Of a stretch of 13,768 bases of DNA, positions 1 to 4,734 are shown in pieces (position 1 is the stretch's first letter; every line of letters starts with the position of its first letter). A model generated the notes under the pieces. The model was not told the DNA's origin, made no database searches, and saw only the letters and a list, made by a program, of their open reading frames with translations. The DNA is from Alphaproteobacteria bacterium (GTDB taxonomy: Bacteria > Pseudomonadota > Alphaproteobacteria > Micropepsales > Micropepsaceae), in assembly GCA_015654715.1 (NCBI GenBank), contig JAATGK010000082.1, positions 1 through 13,768 on the forward strand, written 5' to 3'. The translations under genes and the position numbers were made by a program.

Positions 1-134
1 AAGCCGCTGCGACGGCACAGATCGCCAAGCTCCGCGCCTTGCGCCTGGCCAAAGAAGAGACCGACCGCGCCGAAGCGGCCGCCAAGCCCCCCGCCCCGCC
101 CGCGGCGCGCAAAGCCCGGCGGATCAAGGTCTAA
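1..134 (+). CDS. C-terminal end of an unidentified protein (5' end outside window)
   Basis: An open frame runs in from the window edge (first whole codon at base 3) and ends at TAA 132-134. The visible 43 residues are mostly Ala, Lys, Arg and Glu. They form a likely charged helix (AKLRALRLAKEETDRAEA) followed by an Ala/Pro-rich tail ending in KARRIKV. This kind of basic, low-complexity tail is common at the end of small alphaproteobacterial proteins and does not identify a family. The gene converges on the GH35 gene with only 25 bases between the stops. Start and function cannot be determined here. Confidence 0.6.
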   Translation, partial: AAATAQIAKLRALRLAKEETDRAEAAAKPPAPPAARKARRIKV

Positions 135-145
135 CCCCCAACCCC

Positions 146-158
146 GCGCCGATGGCGC
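146..158. other. Small hairpin between two convergent stops
   Basis: A 5-bp GC stem (146-150 with 154-158, 3-base loop) lies between the stop of the partial plus-strand gene and the stop of the GH35 gene. There is no U-run on either strand. It could help end transcription from either side, but the evidence is only the position and the stem. Confidence 0.25.
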
Positions 159-159
159 C

Positions 160-1821
160 TCACCGATAGGGGTAAAGGCGAACCCGATGAACGGTAAACG
201 TGCCGGTCGGCACGAAAAGATGGCGGCCCTGGTTGGTCTCATCACCGTTTAGCGCGCGCCCAGGCACCCACATCCCCTTGTCATAGCGCCCTTCCCATAC
301 CGATTCGATGCCGGCTTGGCGTCCGTCGACGGCCCCGAAATAGACCAGCATGCCGGTTCCGGCGACGATGAATTCGTCAGCGCCGGTCTGCAGGATGACG
401 CCGCCGTGCGCGCCCGGCAGATCCACCTCTTCCTTCTGGCCGATCGAAATCGGCGGCGGCGCCCTGAAGTGCACATCGAACGTATAGCGGCCGAGCCCAA
501 TTTTTTGCGCCGACAGATCCTGTTTGCCGTCGAAGGCCGTGGGCGTGCGAATGCCGGCGAGCCGCCCGGTTCCTTGGGCCTCAAGAATCTGCGGCGACAA
601 CGCCCGCAAAATCCCGAACGCCGCGCCCAGAACCTTCTGCTCTTCGGGACTGAGAAATTCCGGCGCATAGGGTGAAAAGCCCATCGCGTTCAGCGCGCCG
701 AACGCCCAGAAGCCGTTGGCTCCCATCTCGGCGGCATTGACGCGGCCAGTCTCCGGAATGAACAGCGGATTGCCGGGACGCACGTACTGGCGTGCCCATT
801 CGACGAAGTTCGGGAAATAGAGATCCGGCGACAGAAAATCGAGCGCCGGTGCGGCCGCGTGCCAAACATCAAACAGATGCGGCAGCGGTCCGCCACTGAT
901 GTATTGGCCGGGCTTGTAGCCGGGACGGATCAGCGCCGCATTGGCGAACATCGGCAACGGATAGATCGCCTTGCCGGCGGCCGCGACCTTGCCGGTATAA
1001 AGCGCCTCGGTCCACGCATTGAACAACTCGTCGGTTGCCGGGCCGGCGCCAAAGGTTGCTTCCCAACCGGCACCGACCTTGAAACCGTTTGCCGCCCACG
1101 CTGCGCGCAGCGCCGGTTCGAGGCGGTCCTTGTTCTTGGCGAGATAATCGGTGAGCTGGGCCGGGACCGCAGCGGCAAAGGCCGCATTGGCCAATGCACT
1201 ATGCTCACGCGCGTCCTGAACCATGCCGACTTCATTCTCGGGCTGGACCATGATGACGGTGTGCTTGGTGCCATCAATCGTGCGGATGTGCTTCATCAGC
1301 GCACCAAACGCTTTGCTGTCCGCCTCCAGATTGGCGGCGCTGTTCGCCGTCAGGAATTCAAGAGTGGTCCCGTCGGATAGTGCGGCGCGCGGAAAACGCC
1401 CGTCATCGCGCTTGACCCAGGCGGGCACATAGCTCGACATCGAATTCTTCCAACTGCCGTACCACAAGAGAACCACGTGCATATTGCGCTGGCGCGCGTT
1501 CTTGATAAGGACATCGACGCTACGAAAATCGAACTTGCCTTCCTGCGGTTCGATGAACTCCCAGTACACCGGCGCCAGCACCGTATTCATGTTCATGGCC
1601 GCAAGCTTCGGCCAAACGTCCTTCATGTAGGCGGCGCTCGATGCGCTCGAGTTGTCGAGTTCGCCGCCGAGCACCAGAAACGGTTTGCCGTCGACGAAGA
1701 GCTGGGTGGTGCCGTGCACCGCGCTAAGTTCGGGCAGCGGTGCGGCCGGCTTTGCTGCGGCGACCGCGATAACGGCAACGGCTGCTATGGCGGCACAAAG
1801 AACGCGTTCTAGGATTCTCAT
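160..1821 (-). CDS. Secreted GH35-type beta-galactosidase with DUF5597-like C-terminus
   Basis: This 553-residue protein probably removes terminal beta-galactosyl residues from plant-type oligosaccharides in the periplasm. Residues 1-23 look like a Sec signal peptide: a basic start (MRILER), a hydrophobic Ala/Val core and an A-A-A cleavage region before K24. Cys9 precedes the hydrophobic core, so it is not a lipobox. A (beta/alpha)8 glycosidase fold of clan GH-A is indicated by the beta-strand motif NTVLAPVYWEFIEPQEG (79-95). The probable acid/base Glu197 sits in QPENEVG and the probable nucleophile Glu357 in FIPETG, about 160 residues apart as usual for the clan. Residues from about 400 to 553 resemble the DUF5597 region of bacterial GH35 enzymes such as the Cellvibrio xyloglucan beta-galactosidase type. 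The length suits a complete enzyme. No strong Shine-Dalgarno precedes the ATG. The real substrate is inferred. The gene stands alone, with no sugar transporter or regulator next to it in the window. Confidence 0.85.
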   Translation of the reverse strand: MRILERVLCAAIAAVAVIAVAAAKPAAPLPELSAVHGTTQLFVDGKPFLVLGGELDNSSASSAAYMKDVWPKLAAMNMNTVLAPVYWEFIEPQEGKFDFRSVDVLIKNARQRNMHVVLLWYGSWKNSMSSYVPAWVKRDDGRFPRAALSDGTTLEFLTANSAANLEADSKAFGALMKHIRTIDGTKHTVIMVQPENEVGMVQDAREHSALANAAFAAAVPAQLTDYLAKNKDRLEPALRAAWAANGFKVGAGWEATFGAGPATDELFNAWTEALYTGKVAAAGKAIYPLPMFANAALIRPGYKPGQYISGGPLPHLFDVWHAAAPALDFLSPDLYFPNFVEWARQYVRPGNPLFIPETGRVNAAEMGANGFWAFGALNAMGFSPYAPEFLSPEEQKVLGAAFGILRALSPQILEAQGTGRLAGIRTPTAFDGKQDLSAQKIGLGRYTFDVHFRAPPPISIGQKEEVDLPGAHGGVILQTGADEFIVAGTGMLVYFGAVDGRQAGIESVWEGRYDKGMWVPGRALNGDETNQGRHLFVPTGTFTVHRVRLYPYR

Positions 1822-2041
1822 GGCGCAGACCCGTGGATCTGAAAGTAGCGCGGCATGCGAGGTGACACGCCGTTATGCCTTAAGGGCGGGAATCTCTCAT
1901 GAGCAAGATACAAAGTTAAATTGATCCGCGCACGTCGGCAGCGGTCATAGTGGCGAGTTTGGTCGGTGATGGTTACCGGCGGCAACGCGGCGCTCGCCTT
2001 ACGGCCGCGGGCTCATTTCAGTGCAGAAAAACCAGTTAAAT

Positions 2042-2063
2042 GGGGCGGATACACTGCCGCCCC
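2042..2063. repeat. GC-rich inverted repeat, 7-bp perfect stem
   Basis: GGGGCGG at 2042-2048 pairs exactly with CCGCCCC at 2057-2063 around an 8-base loop. No U-run follows on either strand. It is the first of three stems in about 100 bases and may belong to one transcript with the terminator at 2120. Confidence 0.4.
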
Positions 2064-2080
2064 GATGCCAATTCGTGAAT

Positions 2081-2097
2081 TGCGATTGCTAATCGCA
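2081..2097. repeat. Inverted repeat, 7-bp perfect stem
   Basis: TGCGATT at 2081-2087 pairs with AATCGCA at 2091-2097 around a 3-base loop. It lies between the GC-rich stem at 2042 and the terminator-like hairpin at 2120. It could be part of a structured leader or small RNA, or a protein-binding dyad. Confidence 0.35.
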
Positions 2098-2119
2098 CAC
2101 TAGGGTACTATTGTGTTCT

Positions 2120-2143
2120 CAGCACTTGTCGAAGTGCTGTTTT
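2120..2143 (+). terminator. Intrinsic terminator with no gene in front of it
   Basis: An 8-bp perfect stem (2120-2127 with 2132-2139, loop GTCG) is followed at once by TTTT (2140-2143), then GT. This is the classic shape of a plus-strand Rho-independent terminator. No plus-strand protein gene ends upstream within the preceding 1.9 kb; the nearest gene upstream is on the other strand. It may end a short untranslated RNA or act as an attenuator in the leader of the gene starting at 2343. Confidence 0.5.
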
Positions 2144-2330
2144 GTAAGCTCGACGTGCGCGCCGGGCCGAGACAGATCAAGTTCCCGCTCGACAGGTCCA
2201 CTTGGTAACCCCGCACATAGTGCAAGGGCGACAGCGGAATATCGGCATTTGCTTGATGAAGTTCTCCGATAGGCGCGACGTTACGGTTGCCGATCCGGGA
2301 ACAGCATCGCCGGGCGCGAATTTCTGGAGC

Positions 2331-2335
2331 AGGAG
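2331..2335 (+). promoter_or_regulatory. Ribosome binding site pointing to a CTG start
   Basis: AGGAG lies 7 bases before an in-frame CTG at 2343-2345. No ATG, GTG or TTG lies within reach of this site, while the upstream candidates at 2202 (TTG) and 2256 (ATG) lack a comparable site. It therefore decides the start I chose for the next gene. Confidence 0.5.
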
Positions 2336-2342
2336 AATTTCT

Positions 2343-2726
2343 CTGACCTACGTAGAACAGAACGACCGGACCGACCCCAATTACCGTACCAGCAGAACGC
2401 GGCCGTGGCACAGCAACGCGGCGGTTGTCGCCGAGCTGGCGAAGCTTCTTCTGGCCCACCCCGCCGGACTGCGCCGCTGGTCGGTGATGCGTGCGATGCG
2501 CAAGGCGTGGGAAAACGCGCAACAGGAAGTCTCGCTCAAATTCGAAGACGAAGTCGAACGCAACTTCCGCCACTACAGCGCCGATGACGATTGCGCCAAA
2601 TCGCCGGAACGCGGACCAAGCGATGCATTGTTCTTCCGCCCGCGCGACAAGGCCGGCGAAGTTTGGGCGGCAAACCCCGATCAAATTCGCGCGTGGCTCG
2701 CCGCCAACACCGCCAACACCGATTGA
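2343..2726 (+). CDS. Hypothetical protein, 127 residues, probable CTG start
   Basis: Function unknown. From the CTG the protein runs TYVEQNDRTDPNYR, then a helical region rich in Ala, Leu, Arg and Glu (VAELAKLLLAHPAGLRRWS to VSLKFEDEVERNF, about residues 24-75). After this come an acidic/Ser stretch with one Cys and a C-terminal RDKAGEVWAANPDQIRAWLA segment. It has no signal peptide or membrane segment, so it should be cytosolic. The strong AGGAG at ideal spacing supports CTG as the start. If the upstream ATG at 2256 is used instead, the protein gains 29 residues. A longer open frame on the opposite strand (2100-2684) was rejected because it lacks a start site and has shadow-like composition. 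The stop is followed by a 6-bp hairpin. Confidence 0.55.
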   Translation: MTYVEQNDRTDPNYRTSRTRPWHSNAAVVAELAKLLLAHPAGLRRWSVMRAMRKAWENAQQEVSLKFEDEVERNFRHYSADDDCAKSPERGPSDALFFRPRDKAGEVWAANPDQIRAWLAANTANTD

Positions 2727-2731
2727 AACCG

Positions 2732-2747
2732 CGAGCAGCTCTGCTCG
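2732..2747 (+). terminator. Hairpin just after a stop codon
   Basis: CGAGCA (2732-2737) pairs with TGCTCG (2742-2747) around a 4-base loop, 5 bases after the stop of the 127-residue gene. There is no U-run, so it is at most a weak terminator or an mRNA 3'-end stabiliser. Confidence 0.3.
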
Positions 2748-2767
2748 TTATGATCGGCGTAGTGGAC

Positions 2768-2798
2768 TTGTAATTGCGGCGGTCCGTTACGATATAGT
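2768..2798 (+). promoter_or_regulatory. Promoter-like -35/-10 pair before the structured RNA
   Basis: TTGTAA (2768-2773) and TATAGT (2793-2798) match 4/6 and 5/6 of the sigma-70 consensus with a 19-base spacer, longer than ideal. The predicted start, near 2805, lies just before the first stem of the folded segment. That placement is the main support. Confidence 0.35.
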
Positions 2799-2804
2799 TA
2801 AAGC

Positions 2805-2988
2805 GGCTTGGCGTGAACCCGGAGCTGAATAGCCGGGTTCGTCTCTCTCTTCACAGTCTGGTGCCGGCGCCCCTCACGGGAAGCGCGTGTAAGGACGCGC
2901 GGCTTTCGTGGTTTGGGTGATCTGTGCGCCGGGGTGGAGGCGGCGATGGTGCTGCAGCCGCGGTGCCATCGCTGCCCGCCCACTTTTT
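2805..2988 (+). ncRNA. Candidate structured small RNA, about 180 nt
   Basis: The segment is almost all stems. H1 is 8 perfect bp (2815-2822 with 2833-2840). A closing stem of 7 bp (2864-2870 with 2926-2932) encloses H2. H2 is a composite hairpin (2875-2910) built from a 6-bp GCGCGT/ACGCGC core plus flanking pairs. H3 is a long hairpin of about 17 bp including wobbles (2939-2955 with 2960-2976). TTTTT follows at 2984-2988. A promoter-like pair lies just upstream. I do not recognise it as RNase P, SRP, 6S or tmRNA. It could be a novel small RNA, the leader of the 3111 gene, or a dispersed palindromic repeat. A 61-codon minus-strand frame (2798-2983) is a by-product. No conservation data are available, so this is a structure-based inference. 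Confidence 0.4.
2939..2988 (+). terminator. Long hairpin plus U-run ending the RNA candidate
   Basis: Bases 2939-2955 pair with 2960-2976, with GU wobbles in the upper and lower parts and a 7-bp Watson-Crick core GCGATGG/CCATCGC. TTTTT begins 7 bases after the stem (2984-2988). The distance to the U-run is longer than ideal, so termination strength is uncertain. Confidence 0.4.
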
Positions 2989-3098
2989 ACGGGTGCTGAT
3001 GTGGTCACCGAACGCGCATATTTATTTGCTTTACTCCCTATCATGACGCGTTTGTGCTATTGATCACCCTACGCCATCGACCCATGGCAGTGTGGTGT

Positions 3099-3103
3099 AA
3101 GGA
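3099..3103 (+). promoter_or_regulatory. Ribosome binding site fixing a GTG start
   Basis: AAGGA lies 7 bases before GTG at 3111-3113. Earlier in-frame starts (from 3054) have no such site, so the GTG is preferred. Confidence 0.55.
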
Positions 3104-3110
3104 CTTCCCC

Positions 3111-3338
3111 GTGAAACACGTCATCAGCTTCCGCCGTCCCGAGCAGAAACACGTCCTGACCAAGATGACTATTCCTCCCAAAGAGGACCCGGCGGCCTAT
3201 GTCCACCGGCTGGAAAACCTCGGATACAAGATCGTCGACGTCACACCGCCGCTGCCGCCTTACGGGCCGCCGGAAAATCCGCTGACGCCGAACTTGCGGG
3301 TGATCGGCACGCCACCCACCAGCGAGACGCTGCTCTAG
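3111..3338 (+). CDS. Hypothetical protein, 75 residues
   Basis: Function unknown. With the GTG start the protein reads MKHVISFRRPEQKHVLTKMT and has a compact alternating region, DPAAYVHRLENLGYKIVDV, about residues 26-44. This suggests a helix followed by a beta strand in a small cytosolic alpha/beta fold. The C-terminal 30 residues are Pro-rich (PPLPPYGPPENP) and probably disordered. There is no signal peptide or membrane segment. The upstream start at 3054 would add 19 residues, MLLITLRHRP and on, that read like untranslated leader, and it lacks a ribosome binding site. The gene converges on the small membrane protein gene with 13 bases between the stops. Confidence 0.55.
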   Translation: MKHVISFRRPEQKHVLTKMTIPPKEDPAAYVHRLENLGYKIVDVTPPLPPYGPPENPLTPNLRVIGTPPTSETLL

Positions 3339-3351
3339 TCGCGAACGGGAT

Positions 3352-3516
3352 TCACTCGACCGTAGGAATTACGGGTTTTGCCGGGGGCGGAACAACCGGC
3401 AGCGGCGGTCGCATGGATCGCCGGACCCGCCAATCGTCGAACAACAATTTGCCGACCGTCCCCAAAATTCCGAGGGCGAAGAAAGCCGTGACGACGATGA
3501 GCGGGATGATGTGCAC
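3352..3516 (-). CDS. Small single-span membrane protein, 54 residues
   Basis: The frame reads (GTG)HIIPLIVVTAFFALGILGT, then VGKLLFDDWRVRRSMRP and a Pro-rich end, PLPVVPPPAKP. Residues 2-22 form one clear membrane helix. It is followed by an amphipathic basic segment with DDW-RVRR, so the tail should sit in the cytosol. Function unknown. The same frame stays open upstream of the GTG as far as the stop of the preceding gene (3598-3600). That stretch reads plausibly (FWIWSVTFDFRREEAP) but offers no ATG, GTG or TTG, so the true start could be an unusual codon slightly upstream. The ribosome binding site is weak (AGAGG, 15 bases before the GTG). It is the last gene of the minus-strand array starting at the cold shock gene. 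The competing longer frame at 3369-3656 is Ser/Arg-rich and looks like a shadow. Confidence 0.55.
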   Translation of the reverse strand: MHIIPLIVVTAFFALGILGTVGKLLFDDWRVRRSMRPPLPVVPPPAKPVIPTVE

Positions 3517-3597
3517 GGTAGAGATGGGCGCCTCTTCGCGCCTGAAGTCAAACGTGACGGACCAAATCCAAAACGGGCGGGAATTGCAGGGCGAGCG

Positions 3598-3816
3598 TTA
3601 CGCCTGCTGCGCCACGAAGCGGAACAAATTGGGTGTTCCCAGAACGGTGGCGTCATCGGCTGTTATCATGTCGTCGCCGACGACCAAGCCATAGCGCGTA
3701 TCGCATTTCAGCGTGACTTTGCCGGCGCTGCGATTTGTCACCGTCGCCAGCAGCCATTGCCGCCGGCCGGGATACCATACGGACCAGCTTTGACCTATCG
3801 CGACGCTTGCCGGCAT
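3598..3816 (-). CDS. Hypothetical small beta-rich protein, 72 residues
   Basis: Function unknown. The sequence is dominated by short alternating hydrophobic strands (QSWSVWYPGRRQWLLATVTN, KVTLKCDTRYGLVVGDDM, NLFRFVAQQA), the pattern expected of a small beta-barrel such as an SH3-like or KOW-like fold. This is a guess from the pattern only. One Cys; no signal peptide or membrane segment. ATG 3816 lies 6 bases after the stop of the upstream gene. The TAG of that stop forms part of a GTAGG ribosome binding site, so the two genes are probably translationally coupled. A plus-strand frame crossing the same region (3511-4236) was rejected. Confidence 0.6.
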   Translation of the reverse strand: MPASVAIGQSWSVWYPGRRQWLLATVTNRSAGKVTLKCDTRYGLVVGDDMITADDATVLGTPNLFRFVAQQA

Positions 3817-3822
3817 GGCGGC

Positions 3823-4014
3823 CTACGCCCCTGCCGCTGCTGCGGTGCGATGCGCGTAGATTTCGTCCCACGTCGCAATGGTAGGCAAACCTTCTTTGCC
3901 GGCACATTCTTCGCGCACGTCTTCTTCGGCGCAGAAGGCTCTGAGTTCATGCTTGATCTGGACCGTCGACGGCATCGGAAGACGCCTGCCGAAACGCACG
4001 AACACTTTGGCCAT
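3823..4014 (-). CDS. Hypothetical protein, 63 residues
   Basis: Function unknown. It reads [19 protein letters not shown], then a charged helix ([20 protein letters not shown], about 20-39, with Cys28 and Cys37), [14 protein letters not shown] and an Ala tail. It is probably a small cytosolic protein. The two cysteines nine residues apart could hold a metal or a disulfide, but nothing else supports that. ATG 4014 is preceded by GAAGG with 9 bases to the start. The gene lies 60 bases downstream of the RMF-like gene and 6 bases upstream of the 72-residue gene on the same strand. Confidence 0.6.
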   Translation of the reverse strand: MAKVFVRFGRRLPMPSTVQIKHELRAFCAEEDVREECAGKEGLPTIATWDEIYAHRTAAAAGA

Positions 4015-4074
4015 GGGATGAAACCTTCCTCAAACTCGCGGCGCCTGCCCAACGCAAACGCCTTGTCGTATAGG

Positions 4075-4257
4075 TTAACCCCAAACCCCTTTTTCAAAAC
4101 CATCGTTCCAGCGCGACCGCTCCGGTTCGGACGGATAGGGATTCAGCTCCGCAGCGCGCGCGCGATCCATCTCTTCGCATTCGATCGCGGACAGTTCCTG
4201 CGCCTTCTTCCAGCCTTCGGCACGGACGCGACTTAACCGGAATCCGGCGTCGCTCAT
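4075..4257 (-). CDS. Ribosome modulation factor-like small protein, 60 residues
   Basis: Probably related to ribosome modulation factor, which binds 70S ribosomes and favours inactive 100S dimers in slow growth. The C-terminal pattern NPYPSEPERSRWNDGFEKG (39-57) follows the family's [NC]PY-x(n)-RS-x-W-x2-G[FW] signature: Escherichia coli RMF has CPY, then RSQW, then GGW. The helix around RAEGWKKA (about 12-19) matches the family's first helix with its Gly-aromatic pair. The linker between the two parts is longer than in E. coli RMF. The protein is cytosolic with no membrane segment. The start is well supported by a full AGGAGG 8 bases upstream. It lies 76 bases downstream of the cold shock gene, with a hairpin between them, suggesting a shared stress-response transcript. 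A homopolymer-rich 3' end (AAAAA, GGGG, TTT, GGGG just before the TAA) could hide an indel. Confidence 0.55.
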   Translation of the reverse strand: MSDAGFRLSRVRAEGWKKAQELSAIECEEMDRARAAELNPYPSEPERSRWNDGFEKGVWG

Positions 4258-4265
4258 GAGGCGGA

Positions 4266-4271
4266 CCTCCT
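4266..4271 (-). promoter_or_regulatory. Full-consensus ribosome binding site of the RMF-like gene
   Basis: AGGAGG on the minus strand, 8 bases before ATG 4257, is a perfect anti-Shine-Dalgarno match and the strongest in the window. It indicates high translation of the RMF-like protein and confirms its start. Confidence 0.7.
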
Positions 4272-4296
4272 GTCGTAATATGGGCTAAATTGGAGC

Positions 4297-4321
4297 CGAC
4301 GGAGGTTTTTGGACTCCGTCG
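4297..4321 (-). terminator. Hairpin between the cold shock and RMF-like genes
   Basis: CGACGGAG and CTCCGTCG (4297-4304 with 4314-4321) form an 8-bp perfect stem with a 9-base loop, starting 12 bases after the cold shock stop. No U-run follows on the minus strand. It may be a partial terminator, or a 3' stabiliser that lets less transcript into the RMF-like gene. Confidence 0.4.
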
Positions 4322-4333
4322 ACCAACCAATTA

Positions 4334-4537
4334 TTAGGCCGCTTGCAGATTGACGGCCTTGGGGCCCTTGACGTCGGTCTGGATTTCAAACGAGACGCGC
4401 TGGCCTTCGGCGAGAACACGCATGCCAGCCATCTCGACGGCGCTCGAATGGACAAACACGTCCTTACCGCCGCTTTCCGGCGCGATGAATCCAAAACCTT
4501 TAGCCGAATTGAAGAACTTCACTGTTCCGATTGTCAT
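4334..4537 (-). CDS. cspA: Cold shock protein, CspA family
   Basis: A complete 67-residue single cold shock domain that binds single-stranded RNA and DNA and acts as an RNA chaperone. The start [18 protein letters not shown] carries the RNP1 motif KGFGFI at 13-18, and RNP2 VFVHS is at 27-31. EGQRVSFEI and the end KAVNLQA complete the five-strand barrel. Length and ends match the usual bacterial family. ATG 4537 is preceded by AGGAAA. The leader contains a 7-bp stem (4560-4590), in keeping with the structured leaders of cold shock mRNAs. It is the first gene of a minus-strand run with the RMF-like and three small genes, and is divergent from the 81-residue gene. Alphaproteobacteria carry several csp paralogues, so the exact symbol is tentative. 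Confidence 0.93.
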   Translation of the reverse strand: MTIGTVKFFNSAKGFGFIAPESGGKDVFVHSSAVEMAGMRVLAEGQRVSFEIQTDVKGPKAVNLQAA

Positions 4538-4559
4538 GTCATTTTCCTAATGCATCGGG

Positions 4560-4590
4560 TTGCGCCCAAGCAACTGCCGGGGCGGCGCAA
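4560..4590 (-). promoter_or_regulatory. Stem-loop in the leader of the cold shock mRNA
   Basis: TTGCGCC at 4560-4566 pairs exactly with GGCGCAA at 4584-4590 across a 17-base loop. The stem ends 22 bases upstream of the csp start. Cold shock mRNAs are known to use leader folding for temperature control. That this stem does so is inference. Confidence 0.35.
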
Positions 4591-4734
4591 ACGAAACTAT
4601 CAGTCTGAAAGTTTTTCTGTTTCGACCGGACGCACACAAGGCGGATCGGGAGTAGAACAGTGCGCTTCATCTGACGGGACGCCGTCGCAATTTGGATATA
4701 GGTGTTGTAGGCCGCTAATACAAGGCCACAGCGA

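Larger units (their letters stand above)
1822..2342. other. Gene-free stretch with three hairpins
   Basis: No convincing reading frame lies here. The left part (1822-1980) must carry the GH35 gene's leader and promoter, but I see no clear -35/-10 pair. An 8-base palindrome, CTCATGAG, sits at 1897-1904. The right part holds the stems at 2042-2063 and 2081-2097 and the terminator-like hairpin at 2120-2143, listed separately. Bases 2144-2330 are ordinary GC-rich sequence upstream of the next gene. An ATG at 2256 and a TTG at 2202 are open into that gene but have no good ribosome binding site. Confidence 0.5.
2727..3110. other. Gene-free stretch holding a structured RNA candidate
   Basis: Between the 127-residue gene and the 75-residue gene there is no credible protein gene. 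The stretch contains a short hairpin after the stop (2732-2747), a promoter-like pair (2768-2798) and the heavily folded segment 2805-2988. It ends with a distinctly AT-richer patch (about 3017-3065) that probably carries the promoter of the 3111 gene, though I see no convincing hexamer pair there. Confidence 0.5.

Noticed and set aside
2100..2684. 194-codon minus-strand frame opposite the 127-residue gene
   Set aside because: The plus-strand frame has a strong ribosome binding site and balanced helical composition. The minus frame ends in low-quality sequence through the terminator hairpin.
2798..2983. 61-codon minus-strand frame in the structured RNA segment
   Set aside because: Arg/His/Pro-rich peptide running through four stems; far more likely a by-product of a structured RNA or repeat.
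3369..3656. 95-codon minus-strand frame
   Set aside because: Ser/Arg/Pro-rich and overlapping two better frames: the 72-residue protein and the small membrane protein in the neighbouring frame.
3511..4236. 241-codon plus-strand frame across the small minus-strand genes
   Set aside because: It runs through four minus-strand genes that have ribosome binding sites and family-like sequence. Its own composition is Arg/His/Phe-rich without a recognisable pattern.
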